A DNA stretch of 45,066 nt from Alitabrizicola rongguiensis (GTDB lineage: Bacteria; Pseudomonadota; Alphaproteobacteria; Rhodobacterales; Rhodobacteraceae): NCBI RefSeq assembly GCF_021491355.1, contig NZ_JAKENF010000008.1, positions 1 to 45,066 of the forward strand, read 5' to 3'. The translations under genes were made by a program, and so were the position numbers. Numbering within the stretch: position 1 is the first letter of the stretch; each line of letters begins with the position of its first letter. Below the pieces are notes generated by a model. It saw only the letters and a program-made list of their open reading frames with translations, was not told where the DNA came from and ran no database searches. This document shows, piece by piece, positions 43,286 to 45,066 of the stretch.

Positions 43286-43803
43286 TTTCCCGTGGGAGTG
43301 CTGTTTGACAGCAGGATGCCCACTGCACCGCTCCTCGGCAACGCCTTTAGAACTGAGGGGTGCTCGACGCGGCCCCAGTGAACGCTTCAACGAACCGCCG
43401 CAGAACTAAGCTGATCGCTCCGGAACTCCGGTCCGCCCGACGGTCGAAGTCCAGCCTTAGATCGTCCCGAGGCCCCGCACCCGATAGGTCGGCCAAAGGG
43501 GCGCTCGCCAGCCCGCCTCAAGCCACGTTGCTCTGACAGGACCGTCAGAAGCTCATCGGCGCCCGGTCCGACGAAAGCAAAGTCCTTTTGACGGAACCCG
43601 CTTGCGAGCCTTCGCCCTCAGGCTGCCTCGTGTTCGCTACATTTTGTCTCAGCAAGCTCCGGTTGGTACAACAAACAATCAGATCTATATTTTGGAATTG
43701 TGCACTTCCGTTTTCCCGGCATTTGCGAGTGACTGTTAGCGAGGCAGGTCAATCAAAAAAACGGAGATGCTTCGGCTTGTTGTTCGCTTGGGGAGGGGAA
43801 CAA
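43286..43803. other. Non-coding region before the RTX gene
   Basis: No gene is recognised in these 518 bases. The last 150 are distinctly more AT-rich than the surroundings and should hold the promoter of the RTX gene; GGGGAGGGG at 43791-43799 is its ribosome binding site. The first 350 bases may be leftover mobile DNA but match nothing I know. Confidence 0.5.
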
Positions 43804-45066
43804 ATGGCTAGCAACTCGGTTGGAACAATCGACTTGTTCCCGAATGTCTCACTTCAAGGGGTAACGCGGGTATGCGGAACGGGTCCTGATGACCTGAGTG
43901 CGGTAACGCAACCGACAACCCAAGCTCTGGCAATATCGAGCAATCCGCTGACTGCGATCGACTGGGGAACCAAGATAGAGACATCGACGATCGATGTCTA
44001 TTTCGCTCCTGCAGGGACCTACATTGACGGTTACACTGGCGATGGGCCTGCGCTTGGATGGACCGATTTTCAGAGAAACCAGCTCCTTTCTGTCCTGTCT
44101 GGGATATCAAAATTCGCAAATGTCGAATTCAACGTAGTCGGTTCCCCGGACGGAGCCGAGTTGCGCTTGGGTAGTTTTGATCTGTCATCGGGAGGTTATC
44201 TTGGTTTCGGTGTGCCCCCAGGAGAGCCCTATGCCGGCTATGTCGGCCTTGATTACGACTTCCTGCGCTGGGCCGATTACGAAACGGGGCAGAGCATGCT
44301 CAACAAGGGTGGATTCACCTATGCCGTTGTTCTTGAGGAGATCGGGCATGCGCTTGGTTTGGCTCATATGCATGACGACGGGGGGACATCGACCATCCTG
44401 ACGGGCGTCACACAGCCGGTTGGGTCCTATGGAATCGGTGGCCTGTGTCAGGGCGTCTATTCGGTGATGAATTATGACGAGGGATGGCCAGGTGGACCCT
44501 ATGGCTCGTCGTACCTCACCAACAGCGGTGGAGATTACACGATCTGGATCAATGATTACGGCTACGAAGGCACAATGATGGCCATTGATCTTGCTGTGCT
44601 TCAGGAAAAATACGGGCCAAATCCAAACTCAAACCTAGGCGACTCGACCTACGTCTTGCCTGATCAGAATTGGACTGGCACCGCATTCCAATGCATCTGG
44701 GACACAGGCGGCACCGATACAATTCGTTATGACGGTTCACGCTCCGTCACGATAGACCTTCGTGCTGCTACCTTGAAGGGCGAGGTCGGCGGCGGCGGCT
44801 ATGTCTCCTACGCCGCCCCCATTCGCGGTGGCTACACGATCGCACATGGCGTGGTCATCGAGAATGCCGTCGGCGGAGCCGGTGCCGATCGTCTGACGGG
44901 GAATGGATTTGCCAACAGTCTGAAAGGGAGCGGCGGCAGCGACGTACTTGCCAGCGGGTCGGGCGCCGACATCCTCAACGGCGGTGGCGGCAACGACACG
45001 ATGGTCGGCGGGGACGGGAACGACAGCTATTACGTCGACAGCGCGGGCGATGTCGTGGCCGAGACG
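43804..45066 (+). CDS. Serralysin-like (M10) RTX protein, 5' part, altered zinc motif
   Basis: An open frame of 421 codons that leaves the window. It has no Sec leader, as expected for type I secretion. Residues 70-290 resemble the M10 protease domain: the zinc helix reads VLEEIGHALGLAHMHD and a Met-turn SVMNYDEGW follows. The first zinc ligand, normally His of HEXXH, is Glu178; His182 and His188 remain. From about residue 370, RTX calcium repeats appear (GGAGADRLTG, GSGADILNGGGGNDTMVGGD). It could be an inactive protease-like adhesin or have an unusual metal site. Start chosen from the strong ribosome site. Confidence 0.82.
   Translation, partial: MASNSVGTIDLFPNVSLQGVTRVCGTGPDDLSAVTQPTTQALAISSNPLTAIDWGTKIETSTIDVYFAPAGTYIDGYTGDGPALGWTDFQRNQLLSVLSGISKFANVEFNVVGSPDGAELRLGSFDLSSGGYLGFGVPPGEPYAGYVGLDYDFLRWADYETGQSMLNKGGFTYAVVLEEIGHALGLAHMHDDGGTSTILTGVTQPVGSYGIGGLCQGVYSVMNYDEGWPGGPYGSSYLTNSGGDYTIWINDYGYEGTMMAIDLAVLQEKYGPNPNSNLGDSTYVLPDQNWTGTAFQCIWDTGGTDTIRYDGSRSVTIDLRAATLKGEVGGGGYVSYAAPIRGGYTIAHGVVIENAVGGAGADRLTGNGFANSLKGSGGSDVLASGSGADILNGGGGNDTMVGGDGNDSYYVDSAGDVVAET

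Noticed and set aside
1-45066. CRISPR array, tRNA or rRNA genes, prophage or replication origin
   Set aside because: No regularly spaced repeats, no tRNA-like cloverleaf and no rRNA or phage structural segments were seen on reading.

Overview
The window looks like a high-GC alphaproteobacterium of the Rhodobacteraceae/Paracoccaceae type, probably a denitrifier close to Paracoccus. The best support is a complete nosCRZDFYLX nitrous-oxide-reductase operon with a clade I, Tat-exported NosZ and an NsrR-type regulator. Long leftward catabolic operons with SBP-dependent sugar/polyol ABC transporters and FCD-type GntR regulators also fit. I see no tRNA, rRNA, CRISPR array or replication gene, so chromosome versus plasmid cannot be decided.

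Region 1 (1-16119) is a polyol/diol module. A leftward operon (13340 to about 200, possibly continuing off the left edge) encodes an ABC importer with the same parts as the GlpSTPQUV glycerol transporter: binding protein, two permeases, a small two-helix membrane protein and two different ATPases. Behind it come a GMC oxidoreductase, a GntR/FCD regulator, a cupin, glyoxalase I, an SDR, an MDR reductase, a D-2-hydroxyacid dehydrogenase and an AldA-like lactaldehyde/glycolaldehyde dehydrogenase. Divergent from it are two genes for a B12-dependent diol/glycerol dehydratase: a fused large+medium subunit and a small subunit. No reactivase and no microcompartment shell are visible. The 162-bp divergent region carries two copies, in opposite orientation, of an 11-bp GTAACA(T/G)GTCA motif.

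Region 2 (16451-31066) is a sugar or sugar-acid module made of two leftward operons, each with its own ribose-type (RbsABC) transporter. The right operon is ATPase, permease, binding protein, uronate-dehydrogenase-like epimerase and an unrecognised protein. The left operon is SMP-30 lactonase, binding protein, ATPase, permease, SDR, VOC protein, D-2-hydroxyacid dehydrogenase, RraA-like aldolase and DgoK-type kinase. Between them is a second GntR/FCD regulator. Two near-identical 17-bp imperfect palindromes (TGSTATCTGAWATWCCA) lie in the promoters of both operons, which joins them into one probable regulon. Each of the three binding-protein genes in the window is followed by a GC-rich hairpin.

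Region 3 (31067-43285) is the nos cluster, with degenerate mobile DNA on both sides: an IS6-family transposase remnant on the left, and on the right an IS5-family gene start cut off by an IS3-family element whose own orfB has two amber stops. A good FNR/NNR box lies between nosC and nsrR.

Region 4 (43286-45066) is non-coding sequence followed by the start of a serralysin-like RTX protein that runs off the right edge. Its zinc motif reads EEIGHALGLAH, lacking the usual first histidine.
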